Positions 41,203 through 49,476 of a stretch of 64,000 nt of DNA are shown in pieces. Every line of letters begins with the position of its first letter. Position 1 is the stretch's first letter. The notes beneath the pieces are model-generated. The model had not been told where the DNA came from and made no database searches. It saw only the letters and a list, made by a program, of their open reading frames with translations. The stretch is taken from NCBI RefSeq assembly GCF_019317285.1, contig NZ_CP079218.1:2418001-2482000 (forward strand). Direction: 5' to 3'. Position numbers and translations under genes: made by a program. This DNA comes from Pedobacter sp. D749 (GTDB lineage: Bacteria > Bacteroidota > Bacteroidia > Sphingobacteriales > Sphingobacteriaceae).

Positions 41203-42648
41203 ATGAAAAAAAACAACTTTGCCATTTGGCAAATGCTGATAAAAAAAGAGTTGCTGGTAATTTACCGGAACAAGACGATGCTCATCTCCACGGTAATGAT
41301 CTGGACACTTTTTATTGCGGCTGCCATTTGTACATACTTAGATTATCAATCGGCACACAAACAAAGAATTGAAGCCAACACAATTTTCAGGCAGCAATGG
41401 GCGCATCAACAACGCAATCCACATGATGCGGCGCATTTTGGCACTTACCTTTTTAAATCGATCAATCTGTTAAACGTATTTGATACCGGATTAGATGACT
41501 ATGCCGGGAATACCTACCGTATTGAAGCCCATGTGCAGCACGAACCTAATGCAGCAAATGCGGAAGGAAATGATAGTTCCATGCGTTTCGGCAGGCTCAC
41601 ACTTGCTTTGATTTTGCAATTGCTCATTCCGCTGCTCATCCTTTTCATCACAGCAACCAGCATTACCGTAGAAAAAGAACAGGGTACATTAAAAATGCTG
41701 CTGGCTCAGGGATTAAGCACTTCAAGGTTAATATGGGTTAAGGTAATTTCAAGTTACCTTTTTATCATAACGGTGGTTCTACCAGTCTTTTTATTGATGA
41801 TCATGATGTTATTGGTTTCTCCCGGATCTGACGTACTGCTCACCAGATTACTTTGGATGATATTAGCATTTCTATTGTATTTTTTATTCATTGCCTTGCT
41901 GGGCATATTGATTTCAGCCTGGAGTGGTAATTCTGGAAAAGCACTTTTAACTGCCTTGAGCTGCTGGATATTAATGAGCATCGTTTCGCCGAAATTACTC
42001 ACCGGGATTGCCGATCGCAGCTATCCGCCTATGTCTCGCGCAGCTTTTACTGAGCTTGTTGAACAGGGCTACAGAAAGGGGCTTAACGGCCATGATCCTT
42101 ATGCAGAACGCGGGGAACGTTTCGTTAATAATATTCTTAAAAAATACAATGTAGACAGCATTAGTGAGCTTCCTTTTAATGTTGAGGGTTTAACTTTTCA
42201 ATACCATGAGGATTATCGTAATATGGTGTTTAACTACTATCTGGAAAAAGTATCGCGACAGTTTGATAAACAACAAAACTTTTTAACGATAGCGGGAATC
42301 TTTAATCCTTTTCTCTCCATCAAGCGGATTTCGATGGCGCTTTCTGGCACCGATTATTATCATCACCAGTATTTTTTTAAACAGGCGCAAACTTACCGCA
42401 ATCACTTAATTAAAACGCTGAATCTGCAACTCGCCATGCATAGTAAAGATGTAAAGGGTGAGTATACCTTGGGGCCTCAGTATTTTGCCCAGCTTCAAAA
42501 CTTTGATGATCAGCTTCCACCTATCCATAAGGTGATCCAGTTAAACCAGATTGGACTATATGCTATTGCCGGATGGATTCTGTTACTCGCCGCATTGCTC
42601 CAGTTTATCGCTTCACGTTCTTTAGCCCGCCATTATGAACCTGCTTAA
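41203..42648 (+). CDS. ABC-2 type transporter permease (DUF3526-like), first of pair
   Basis: 481 aa. One N-terminal helix (about 27-47), an extracytoplasmic region of about 100 residues, then five helices between about 143 and 260 with 'TATSITVEKEQGTLKMLLAQ' (150-169) as the coupling segment typical of ABC-2/DUF3526 permeases, a second extracytoplasmic part and a final helix near 455-473. It starts the operon divergent from the exporter and shares its palindromic operators. No ATP-binding subunit is encoded next to it. Possible roles are self-immunity or transport of the peptide. Confidence 0.85.
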   Translation: MKKNNFAIWQMLIKKELLVIYRNKTMLISTVMIWTLFIAAAICTYLDYQSAHKQRIEANTIFRQQWAHQQRNPHDAAHFGTYLFKSINLLNVFDTGLDDYAGNTYRIEAHVQHEPNAANAEGNDSSMRFGRLTLALILQLLIPLLILFITATSITVEKEQGTLKMLLAQGLSTSRLIWVKVISSYLFIITVVLPVFLLMIMMLLVSPGSDVLLTRLLWMILAFLLYFLFIALLGILISAWSGNSGKALLTALSCWILMSIVSPKLLTGIADRSYPPMSRAAFTELVEQGYRKGLNGHDPYAERGERFVNNILKKYNVDSISELPFNVEGLTFQYHEDYRNMVFNYYLEKVSRQFDKQQNFLTIAGIFNPFLSIKRISMALSGTDYYHHQYFFKQAQTYRNHLIKTLNLQLAMHSKDVKGEYTLGPQYFAQLQNFDDQLPPIHKVIQLNQIGLYAIAGWILLLAALLQFIASRSLARHYEPA

Positions 42649-44059
42649 AATCGTATTTAAATTTGAACTGCGCATGCTTCTCAGACAGCGATTGGTATTG
42701 TGCTTAATTGCTTTCTTCTTTCTAACAGGCCTTTACAGTATCTATGATGGCTACCATTTAACCAAAAAGCAACTTACGGCTATTGATAGTCTGGAACGAA
42801 ATTACGATCAGAAATTTAATGAGCTGGCTAAAAATTTTACAGCAGATACCACTACATCGGCAGGAAAAACCAGCTATGCGCAGGCAGGAATTCCATCTGT
42901 GATTGAATACCGGAATCCGCTCAATGCGGTACACAAACCTGCAACACTATCGTCACTATCTGTAGGACAAAGGGATATATTACCTTATTATGAGTTAATT
43001 ACCAGAAAACGCAATGCAGTAAATGCGCCAAATGCTGAAATTGCCAATCCGGAAATGCTCGCAGCCGGAAATTTCGATCTCGCCTATGTGATCATTTACC
43101 TTTTCCCATTATTGGCTATCGCATTATCATATAATACCTGGTCGAAAGAGAAAGAACAACAAACTGATCGCCTGTTGGCTGTTCAGGGAGAGCATCCTAA
43201 CCGCATCATCGTTTATAAACTTGGCTTTCGTTTTACAGTGGTAGCATTACTGGCCTGGTTGCTGAGTGCTATCGGAATCATAAGTGATTCGCAACTCAGT
43301 TCCTTTAACCTGACTACTTCCTTATTATGGTTTTTTACCGTTACAGTATATCTGGCATTCTGGTTTTCAATCTGTTTAATGCTGATCAAACTCGGTAAAA
43401 GTTCTGCTGTGAATGCACTCTACCTACTGGCTGCATGGTGCTTCTTTCTCCTGGTATTGCCTGCCCTTACCAACGCCTTCATTCGCCAGAAGTATCCTAT
43501 TCCATTAAAAACGGATGAAGCCGTTGCTTTACGTGAAAACAGCGAAGCCATTTGGGCAATGCCTAAACAAGCGCTTATTGATACGTTTTATGCGAATCAC
43601 CCAAAATATAATTCCTTAAAAAGCGCTGCGGATACCAGCGAGAATAGCACCGTTCGTTTCAGTGCTTATTATGATCTTCTGGGCAGGAAAATGACTTCGG
43701 TGATAATACATTACAATCAGTATCCACGAAAGCAAAATTTGATTTCAGCTAAATTAAGCTGGATTAATCCGGCTACGAAAACACAATACTTGCTCAACTC
43801 AATAGCAGAAAGTGGCCTGACGGATTATTTATCTTATCAAAACCAGGTCAATCACTTTCAAAAAACATGGGTCGATTTCATGACAGGTTATATTATTCAT
43901 AATAGAAATTTAAGCCTTGCTGACTTACATCATCTTCCCGAATTTAAAATGCAACCAGCTCCGGAAAAGAACACAAATATCTTAACAGACATCCTTGGGC
44001 TGCTGATTATTTCCCTCTCTATCCTATTCTTGAGTACAAAAATCAAATTACCATTATAA
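42635..44059 (+). CDS. ABC-2 type transporter permease (DUF3526), second of pair
   Basis: 474 aa, with the same topology as the preceding gene product: helix near 12-30, periplasmic region, helices between about 145 and 275 with 'ALSYNTWSKEKEQQTDRLLA' (162-181) as coupling segment, second periplasmic domain and final helix near 450-470. It overlaps the first permease gene by 14 bp, so the two are likely made together as a heterodimer. An ATPase is needed but is not present in the window. Confidence 0.87.
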   Translation: MNLLKIVFKFELRMLLRQRLVLCLIAFFFLTGLYSIYDGYHLTKKQLTAIDSLERNYDQKFNELAKNFTADTTTSAGKTSYAQAGIPSVIEYRNPLNAVHKPATLSSLSVGQRDILPYYELITRKRNAVNAPNAEIANPEMLAAGNFDLAYVIIYLFPLLAIALSYNTWSKEKEQQTDRLLAVQGEHPNRIIVYKLGFRFTVVALLAWLLSAIGIISDSQLSSFNLTTSLLWFFTVTVYLAFWFSICLMLIKLGKSSAVNALYLLAAWCFFLLVLPALTNAFIRQKYPIPLKTDEAVALRENSEAIWAMPKQALIDTFYANHPKYNSLKSAADTSENSTVRFSAYYDLLGRKMTSVIIHYNQYPRKQNLISAKLSWINPATKTQYLLNSIAESGLTDYLSYQNQVNHFQKTWVDFMTGYIIHNRNLSLADLHHLPEFKMQPAPEKNTNILTDILGLLIISLSILFLSTKIKLPL

Positions 44060-44092
44060 CACAATTACCATCAATTTAATAAAATCACAGAA

Positions 44093-46345
44093 ATGAAGAA
44101 AAAACTTTACTTGTTATTAATCACCCTTATTTACATTCCCCAGCTATTTGCACAACAGCAAAGCAAAACGAAATCTACATTAGATTCTAACAGAACGCAG
44201 CAGTTAAGAGAAATCAGTATTGCCGGAAAAAAAGCTGTTAAATTGCGAAAAGACACCTTATCTGCAGCCTTGAGAATGCAGATCCCACTACTTCAGATGC
44301 CTCAAAACATCATTAGTATTTCCGCAGCATTGATACAGCAGCAAGGAAGTTTTCAATTAAAAGACATGGCCAGGAATGCCAGCGGAATCTATTTCGGATA
44401 CAACAGTTCGCCTTTTGACAATTCTGCTTCCATTAAAATCAGAGGGTTTAATGCCGCTACCACCATTAACGGAATGCCCAGCCGACTGGTGCTTGGCGCA
44501 ACACTTGATGATGAAGCGCTAATTGAAAATCTGGAATTCATTAAAGGTCCGGCCGGATTTATCAGTGCTGTTGGCGAACCCGGCGGAACATTAAACATTT
44601 CTACCAAAACACCGAAAGAAAAGCTACTGAATGTACAGCTTAACGGAGGTAATTACAACCTTTTCAGATCTACAGTTGATGTTGGCAGTAAAGCTTTAGA
44701 CAAAGGGTTTTCTTATCGTTTCAACGCAGCATATCAGCGGCAAAATTCTTATCTGAACAAGATGAAAACGGAGAAATATGTGATTGCTCCAGTAGTTCAG
44801 TATAATTTCAGCCCGCGGACTTATGTCATTGCCGAATATAATTACATTCGCGGTGAAGTAAAAAATGGTTCATCAATCAATAAACTTCGCCAGGATAAAG
44901 ATGTATTGCAAGATCCGATTGGCGTAAATTACAGCGCGGGTATTGGCCTTCCGTTGAGTGTTGCACAAACACATACGGGCAGATTTGTAGCCGTTCACAA
45001 ATTCAATTCGAACTGGCAGCTAACTTCCCAATCTAATTATGTGAAGGCTCCTTCTACGCAGTGGTATATGGTTTCATCAAATAACAGAACTTCGATCAGC
45101 TTTGATGATGCGGGTAAAACTAAACGGATATCCAGTAATTCTAATTTGTTAGGTGAAACCTATAACACCAACTTATTTCTGAATGGTAAATTTAACACCG
45201 GGCAGTTTAAACATACCCTTTTGGTTGGTGGCGATTATACTAAAGGAAAAGATTCGCTTTCAACCTATTATGGAACCAATCCAATCGCGTTCGACCGCAA
45301 CAATCCGAATTATGATGTCGATCCAAATATGGTAGCTGTAACCAAAAGATCCATCAGGCAGGAAAATAAAATTCATTACACGGCGGCGTACGTTTATGAC
45401 AACATTGCCTTAAATAAATTGCTACTGACTATTGGAGCGCGATATACGGAATACAGAAATCAGAATATTTTAACGACCACAAAAGGTCCACGTACCCCTG
45501 ATCAATACAAGCAACATGCCTTTTCACCTCGTTTAGCACTAACTTTTACTCCGGATTCTACTTCTTCCATCTACTTTTTGTATGACCAATCTTTTGTTCC
45601 GCAAACGGGTCAGGTAGTAACTGAAACTACAGCCAGTGCAACGGCAGGACAGCGGACAGTTACGGGAACAAGACCTATAGACCCTCAATTCGGAAATAGC
45701 TTCGATCTTGGTTTTAAAAAAAAATGGTTTAATGGCAAGTTGCTAACCACCATAAACGGTTTCCACTCGGCAAAACAAAATGTATCTGCCAGGGATTTTA
45801 GAAGTTACACAGCTGCTGCGGGCGCTGTAGCTTATTACCTGCAATTAGGCGAAGTAGTGAGTAACGGGATTGAAGTTGATGTGATTGGAAACATCACCGA
45901 TCGCCTTTCATTAGTGGCGAATTACACCTATGTAGATGCTAAAATTACCAAAGACAATAACCTTGATCCTACACCAGACAATCCTTCTATTATAGGACAA
46001 AAAATGCCTGATGTGCCTCAACAAATTTTTAATACCTGGATTCAATATAGCATTCCATTAAAGGGGTATAATAAAATTTCACTGAGTGCCGGCCAAACCA
46101 GTATTGCAAAACTCTCTGCAATTAGTCAGCGGGATGTTTTTTTGCCGAATTATACCAAGTTTGATGCTGGGGTGAGCTTTACAAATCCGAGATATTGGGT
46201 TAGGGTAATTGCAGATAACCTGGCGAATAAACGCTATATTTCTTCCGGGGATATTACAACTGATTTCCCATATACCGGGAATAACTATTTCTTTGTTGAA
46301 GGAGAACCCTTTAACATCAGGTTTTCTGTTGGCATTAAGTTTTAA
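44093..46345 (+). CDS. TonB-dependent siderophore-type outer membrane receptor
   Basis: 750 aa. Signal peptide 1-20 (L-F-A-Q-Q), plug domain (about 60-180) with 'SIKIRGFNAATTINGMPSRL' near 121 and 'ENLEFIKGPAGFISAVGEPG' near 145, and a 22-strand barrel ending in aromatic 'NIRFSVGIKF'. The plug motif 'G-P-A-x-x-x-x-G-x-G-E-P-G-G-x-x-N' is that of siderophore receptors. It lacks the carboxypeptidase-regulatory-like domain common in Bacteroidota receptors. It lies 33 bases after the DUF3526 permease gene, in the same direction, and so appears part of the lanthipeptide locus. Confidence 0.9.
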   Translation: MKKKLYLLLITLIYIPQLFAQQQSKTKSTLDSNRTQQLREISIAGKKAVKLRKDTLSAALRMQIPLLQMPQNIISISAALIQQQGSFQLKDMARNASGIYFGYNSSPFDNSASIKIRGFNAATTINGMPSRLVLGATLDDEALIENLEFIKGPAGFISAVGEPGGTLNISTKTPKEKLLNVQLNGGNYNLFRSTVDVGSKALDKGFSYRFNAAYQRQNSYLNKMKTEKYVIAPVVQYNFSPRTYVIAEYNYIRGEVKNGSSINKLRQDKDVLQDPIGVNYSAGIGLPLSVAQTHTGRFVAVHKFNSNWQLTSQSNYVKAPSTQWYMVSSNNRTSISFDDAGKTKRISSNSNLLGETYNTNLFLNGKFNTGQFKHTLLVGGDYTKGKDSLSTYYGTNPIAFDRNNPNYDVDPNMVAVTKRSIRQENKIHYTAAYVYDNIALNKLLLTIGARYTEYRNQNILTTTKGPRTPDQYKQHAFSPRLALTFTPDSTSSIYFLYDQSFVPQTGQVVTETTASATAGQRTVTGTRPIDPQFGNSFDLGFKKKWFNGKLLTTINGFHSAKQNVSARDFRSYTAAAGAVAYYLQLGEVVSNGIEVDVIGNITDRLSLVANYTYVDAKITKDNNLDPTPDNPSIIGQKMPDVPQQIFNTWIQYSIPLKGYNKISLSAGQTSIAKLSAISQRDVFLPNYTKFDAGVSFTNPRYWVRVIADNLANKRYISSGDITTDFPYTGNNYFFVEGEPFNIRFSVGIKF

Positions 46346-46359
46346 CACCTTATTGCCTA

Positions 46360-46410
46360 AATAAAAAGATCGCCGATACGTTTGCAGCATTTGCTACACG
46401 TATCGGCGAT
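46360..46410 (-). terminator. Rho-independent terminator after lysA
   Basis: CGTATCGGCGAT and ATCGCCGATACG (46399-46410/46369-46380), 12-bp perfect stem, 18-base loop; reading on the minus strand the stem is followed by CTTTTTATTT. It lies five bases past the lysA stop and may also stop the converging receptor transcript, though without a T run in that direction. Confidence 0.85.
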
Positions 46411-46415
46411 TGATA

Positions 46416-47582
46416 TTAAATCTCGTTACTGTAAACCGATCTTATGGCATCCCTAAGGTTATATTTGGAAGCCATTACCTCTCCATAAGCACCTGCACTA
46501 CGGATGGCAAAAATATCACCTCTGAAAGATTCTGGCTGCTCAACTTCTTTACCAAAACAATCGGTACTTTCGCAGATTGGTCCAACGATGTCGTATTTAA
46601 CTGAGGTTTGAGATTTGAGATTTAAGATTTGTGACAAGTTTTCGATCTTATGGTAGGCCTGATATAAAGCCGGGCGCATCAATTCGGTCATCCCTGCATC
46701 TAAAACCACGAAATTTTTCTTCTTTCCTTTTTTAATGTAAAGTGCTCTTGTAATTAATGAAGCTGATTGTCCAACTAAAGCCCTACCCAGCTCAAAATGC
46801 ACTTCCTGACCAGGTTTAACAGTCAGAAACTCGTTAAAAATCTTGAAGTAAGCTTCGAAATCTGGAATTTGATGATCGGGATTGTAATAATCAATTCCTA
46901 AGCCGCCACCAACATTTAACACTTTAAGGTTAAATCCTTTATCTTCAAACCAGGCTGCAAATTCATTTACACGCACGCAAAGGTTTTTATACACATCCAG
47001 ATTAGTAATTTGTGAACCAATATGGAAGTGAATACCTATAAATTTCAAGTTTACAGATGCTTTTAAAGTCTCTGCACATTCTGGCAAATCCCATGAGTTG
47101 ATACCGAATTTATTTTCATCTAAACCCGTGGTAATGTTGTGGTGGGTATGGGCATCAACATTTGGATTGATGCGAATAGCCACCTGAGCGGTTTTGCTCT
47201 TTTTACCGGCAAGTTCATTTAACACTTCTAATTCCTGGATAGATTCTACATTAAAGCAGAAAATATCAAGATCAAGCGCTTCGTTGATTTCTTTATCCGA
47301 TTTGCCTACTCCGGCAAAAACGATTTTTTTGTGATCGAAACCTACTTCAACAGCTCTTCTCACCTCTCCTGCACTCACACAATCTGCACCGAAACCAATT
47401 TCTTTGATCTGGTTTAACAGCACACTATTGAAGTTCGCTTTTAATGCATAATGGATATGGAAATGGTATGGAGCCGCTGCATCTGCACAGATATGCAAGG
47501 TTTTTTGCAACAGATCGGTATCATAGTAGTAAAAAGGCGTTTCAATATTGTTAAACTTTGATATATCTTTATCGGCGAACAT
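46416..47582 (-). CDS. lysA: Diaminopimelate decarboxylase LysA
   Basis: About 388 aa from ATG 47582. PLP enzyme that decarboxylates meso-diaminopimelate to L-lysine. The PLP lysine is in 'HIHYALKANFNSVLL' near 42-56, the glycine-rich phosphate loop in 'LNVGGGLGIDYYNP' near 218, and 'GPICESTDCFGKEVEQP' near 330 carries the substrate-binding cysteine-containing C-E-S-x-D motif. A TTG at 47588 would add two residues but ATG is preferred. The start codon overlaps, on the opposite strand, the ATG of a small membrane-protein gene (shared CATG). Confidence 0.94.
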   Translation of the reverse strand: MFADKDISKFNNIETPFYYYDTDLLQKTLHICADAAAPYHFHIHYALKANFNSVLLNQIKEIGFGADCVSAGEVRRAVEVGFDHKKIVFAGVGKSDKEINEALDLDIFCFNVESIQELEVLNELAGKKSKTAQVAIRINPNVDAHTHHNITTGLDENKFGINSWDLPECAETLKASVNLKFIGIHFHIGSQITNLDVYKNLCVRVNEFAAWFEDKGFNLKVLNVGGGLGIDYYNPDHQIPDFEAYFKIFNEFLTVKPGQEVHFELGRALVGQSASLITRALYIKKGKKKNFVVLDAGMTELMRPALYQAYHKIENLSQILNLKSQTSVKYDIVGPICESTDCFGKEVEQPESFRGDIFAIRSAGAYGEVMASKYNLRDAIRSVYSNEI

Positions 47583-47751
47583 GTTCAAATTCCTTATTAT
47601 AATTTTAATTTTATTCTTCGGGTTAGTTTATTTGGGTAACTACCTGGATTTAAAACATGGAAGAATTACCCGGAAACAATACAATGGAAAAATCCGATTT
47701 TTTATCGTGTTACTTTTTATTGTACTGTTCCTTTTATTTATCAAAAAATGA
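47581..47751 (+). CDS. Small membrane protein, 56 aa
   Basis: ATG 47581 to TGA 47751. 'MFKFLIIILILFFGLVYLGN' forms one membrane helix, a basic 20-residue loop (K-H-G-R-I-T-R-K-Q-Y-N-G-K) follows and a second helix ends in I-K-K. Unknown function. Its ATG is shared in reverse with the lysA start codon, and its stop overlaps the next ATG (ATGA). A longer frame from 47548 would start inside lysA and is unlikely. Confidence 0.55.
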   Translation: MFKFLIIILILFFGLVYLGNYLDLKHGRITRKQYNGKIRFFIVLLFIVLFLLFIKK

Positions 47752-47912
47752 AGATAGCAGCTGCCATATTTATCATTCTTATTCTTTCTGCGGGATTGTA
47801 TAACTCCTACAAAAAATATAAAAACGGATTACTACCATCAAGCTTTTTGGCTTTTCACTTCCTAATCGGATTAATGGTAGTAATTGGCGCCTTTTTTCTC
47901 CTATTCGAATAA
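47748..47912 (+). CDS. Small membrane protein, 54 aa
   Basis: ATG 47748 to TAA 47912, coupled to the previous gene by a four-base ATGA overlap. Two hydrophobic helices ('MKIAAAIFIILILSAGLY' and 'FLIGLMVVIGAFFLLF') flank a short Tyr/Lys-rich loop. Same topology as the upstream 56-aa protein, so the pair may form a complex. It overlaps the aspartate kinase gene tail to tail by 12 bp. Not recognised. Confidence 0.5.
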   Translation: MKIAAAIFIILILSAGLYNSYKKYKNGLLPSSFLAFHFLIGLMVVIGAFFLLFE

Positions 47913-49214
47913 TCTATTGTGTAAGCTTCTTAAAGCCTCAGTTTTATACTCGCTTAAAATTAAAAGCGATACGTTATAGTTGCTTCCTCCGTAAGAAATC
48001 ATACGGATTGGAATGTGTTTTAAACCTTCCAAAACCCTGCTGGCGAAACCATGTTTCTCAGAGCCAAAATCGCCAACCACACAAACAATACTGTGGTTGG
48101 TATCTACTTCAACTGTTCCGAAACTTTCCAGTTCTTCGATAATCTGCGGTAAATGAGCTGTTTCATCAATGGTTAGTGATACGGCTACCTCAGAAGTAGT
48201 AATCATATCGATTGGTGTTTTGTACCGCTCAAAAACTTCAAAAACACGGCGTAAGAAACCATAAGCCAATAACATGCGGCTCGATTGGATGCGGATTGCA
48301 GTAATCCCATCTTTAGCAGCGATTGATTTAATCTTCCCTTTTTCGCTATCATGCGTAATCAAAGTACCCGCCGCAGAAGGCTCCATTGTATTTAATAAAC
48401 GAACCGGAATTTTATATTTCTGTGCAGGGAAAACCGATTGAGGATGCAAAATCTTTGCACCAAAATAAGCCAACTCAGCTGCTTCATCAAATGATAGCTG
48501 GGCAATTGGCCTGGTGCCTTTAACAATACGTGGATCATTGTTGTGCATGCCGTCTATATCCGTCCAGATCTGAACTTCTTCGGCCAGAATTGCAGCGCCT
48601 AACAATGAGGCCGTGTAGTCACTACCCCCACGACGCAGGTTATCTACTTCTCCAAAACTGTTGCGACAGATGTACCCTTGCGTAATAAATAACTTATTGT
48701 CTTTATGCTCTTCCAACAAAGGTGTTAAGTGCTTTGTGGTAAATGGAATATCAGGCTCGTTATCTTCATCCGTTTTCATGAAATCCAATGCGGGTAACAA
48801 TACGGATTCGATTCCAATTGACTTCAAATAGATGTGATATAAAGTGGTAGACAATAATTCGCCTTGCGCCAGTACTACTTTTTCCTCAATTGAAGTGAAA
48901 ATATCATTGGTTAAAACGGCTAAAAAGCTGAAATGGTAATCAATCACTTCATTTCCCATTTCCTGAAAATCAGCAGCGGGCAAAAGTTCAATTACGAAAT
49001 CCTTATATTTTTGATATAAATTTTCTACGGCGGTACTTCCGTTCTTCTTATCTCCGGCTAAAAAATAATTAGAAATCTCTACTAAACTATTTGTAGTTCC
49101 AGAAACGGCTGATAACACTACAATCTGTTCTTCATTTGGATCTATGATATCCAATAACTTCGTCATACGCTCGGGGCTACCAACTGATGTACCCCCAAAT
49201 TTTAATATTTTCAT
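47901..49214 (-). CDS. Aspartate kinase, monofunctional (LysC type)
   Basis: 437 aa. Phosphorylates aspartate, the first step toward lysine, threonine and methionine. 'MKILKFGGTSVGSPERM' is the diagnostic N-terminus, 'GRGGSDYTASLLG'-like substrate-binding segment ('LRRGGSDYTASLLGA') occurs near 192, and two ACT regulatory domains occupy about 300-437 ('IDMITTSEVAVSLTID', 'VCVVGDFGSEKHGFASRVLE'). Downstream lysA is separated by the two small membrane-protein genes, so lysine synthesis genes are near each other but not in one simple operon. Feedback control by lysine is likely from the ACT pair. Confidence 0.92.
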   Translation of the reverse strand: MKILKFGGTSVGSPERMTKLLDIIDPNEEQIVVLSAVSGTTNSLVEISNYFLAGDKKNGSTAVENLYQKYKDFVIELLPAADFQEMGNEVIDYHFSFLAVLTNDIFTSIEEKVVLAQGELLSTTLYHIYLKSIGIESVLLPALDFMKTDEDNEPDIPFTTKHLTPLLEEHKDNKLFITQGYICRNSFGEVDNLRRGGSDYTASLLGAAILAEEVQIWTDIDGMHNNDPRIVKGTRPIAQLSFDEAAELAYFGAKILHPQSVFPAQKYKIPVRLLNTMEPSAAGTLITHDSEKGKIKSIAAKDGITAIRIQSSRMLLAYGFLRRVFEVFERYKTPIDMITTSEVAVSLTIDETAHLPQIIEELESFGTVEVDTNHSIVCVVGDFGSEKHGFASRVLEGLKHIPIRMISYGGSNYNVSLLILSEYKTEALRSLHNRLFE

Positions 49215-49396
49215 CTACTCAAATTATTATTAACTGTGATAAAAACTGCCAAAACTTTACATAATCCCTTTCGGATTGTGAAAAAGTTAAGATGATTTTA
49301 CTTTAATACCGGAATTTCTTTATTATTGTATCGGGGCGTGAAAATAAGCAAAACAAGCTTAAAAGCAACACCCTCAACAAAATAAAATTTGGATGA

Positions 49397-49441
49397 GTTG
49401 AAATAAATAGGTTTCAACCAAACATCATTCATTTAAATTTG
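49397..49441 (+). promoter_or_regulatory. Promoter with inverted repeat upstream of the phosphosugar mutase gene
   Basis: GTTGAAA (49397-49403) and TTTCAAC (49412-49418) form a 7-bp inverted repeat with an 8-base spacer; the -7 box TAAATTTG (49434-49441) follows and matches TAnnTTTG exactly. The right arm covers the expected -33 position, so a bound regulator could block the polymerase. Confidence 0.5.
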
Positions 49442-49476
49442 TTCAACACCAGATATTAAATTAAAAAAACAGCTCA

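Noticed and set aside
47548-47580. Longer start of the 56-aa membrane protein
   Set aside because: Would begin deep in lysA with a polar N-terminus; ATG 47581 starts the hydrophobic helix directly.
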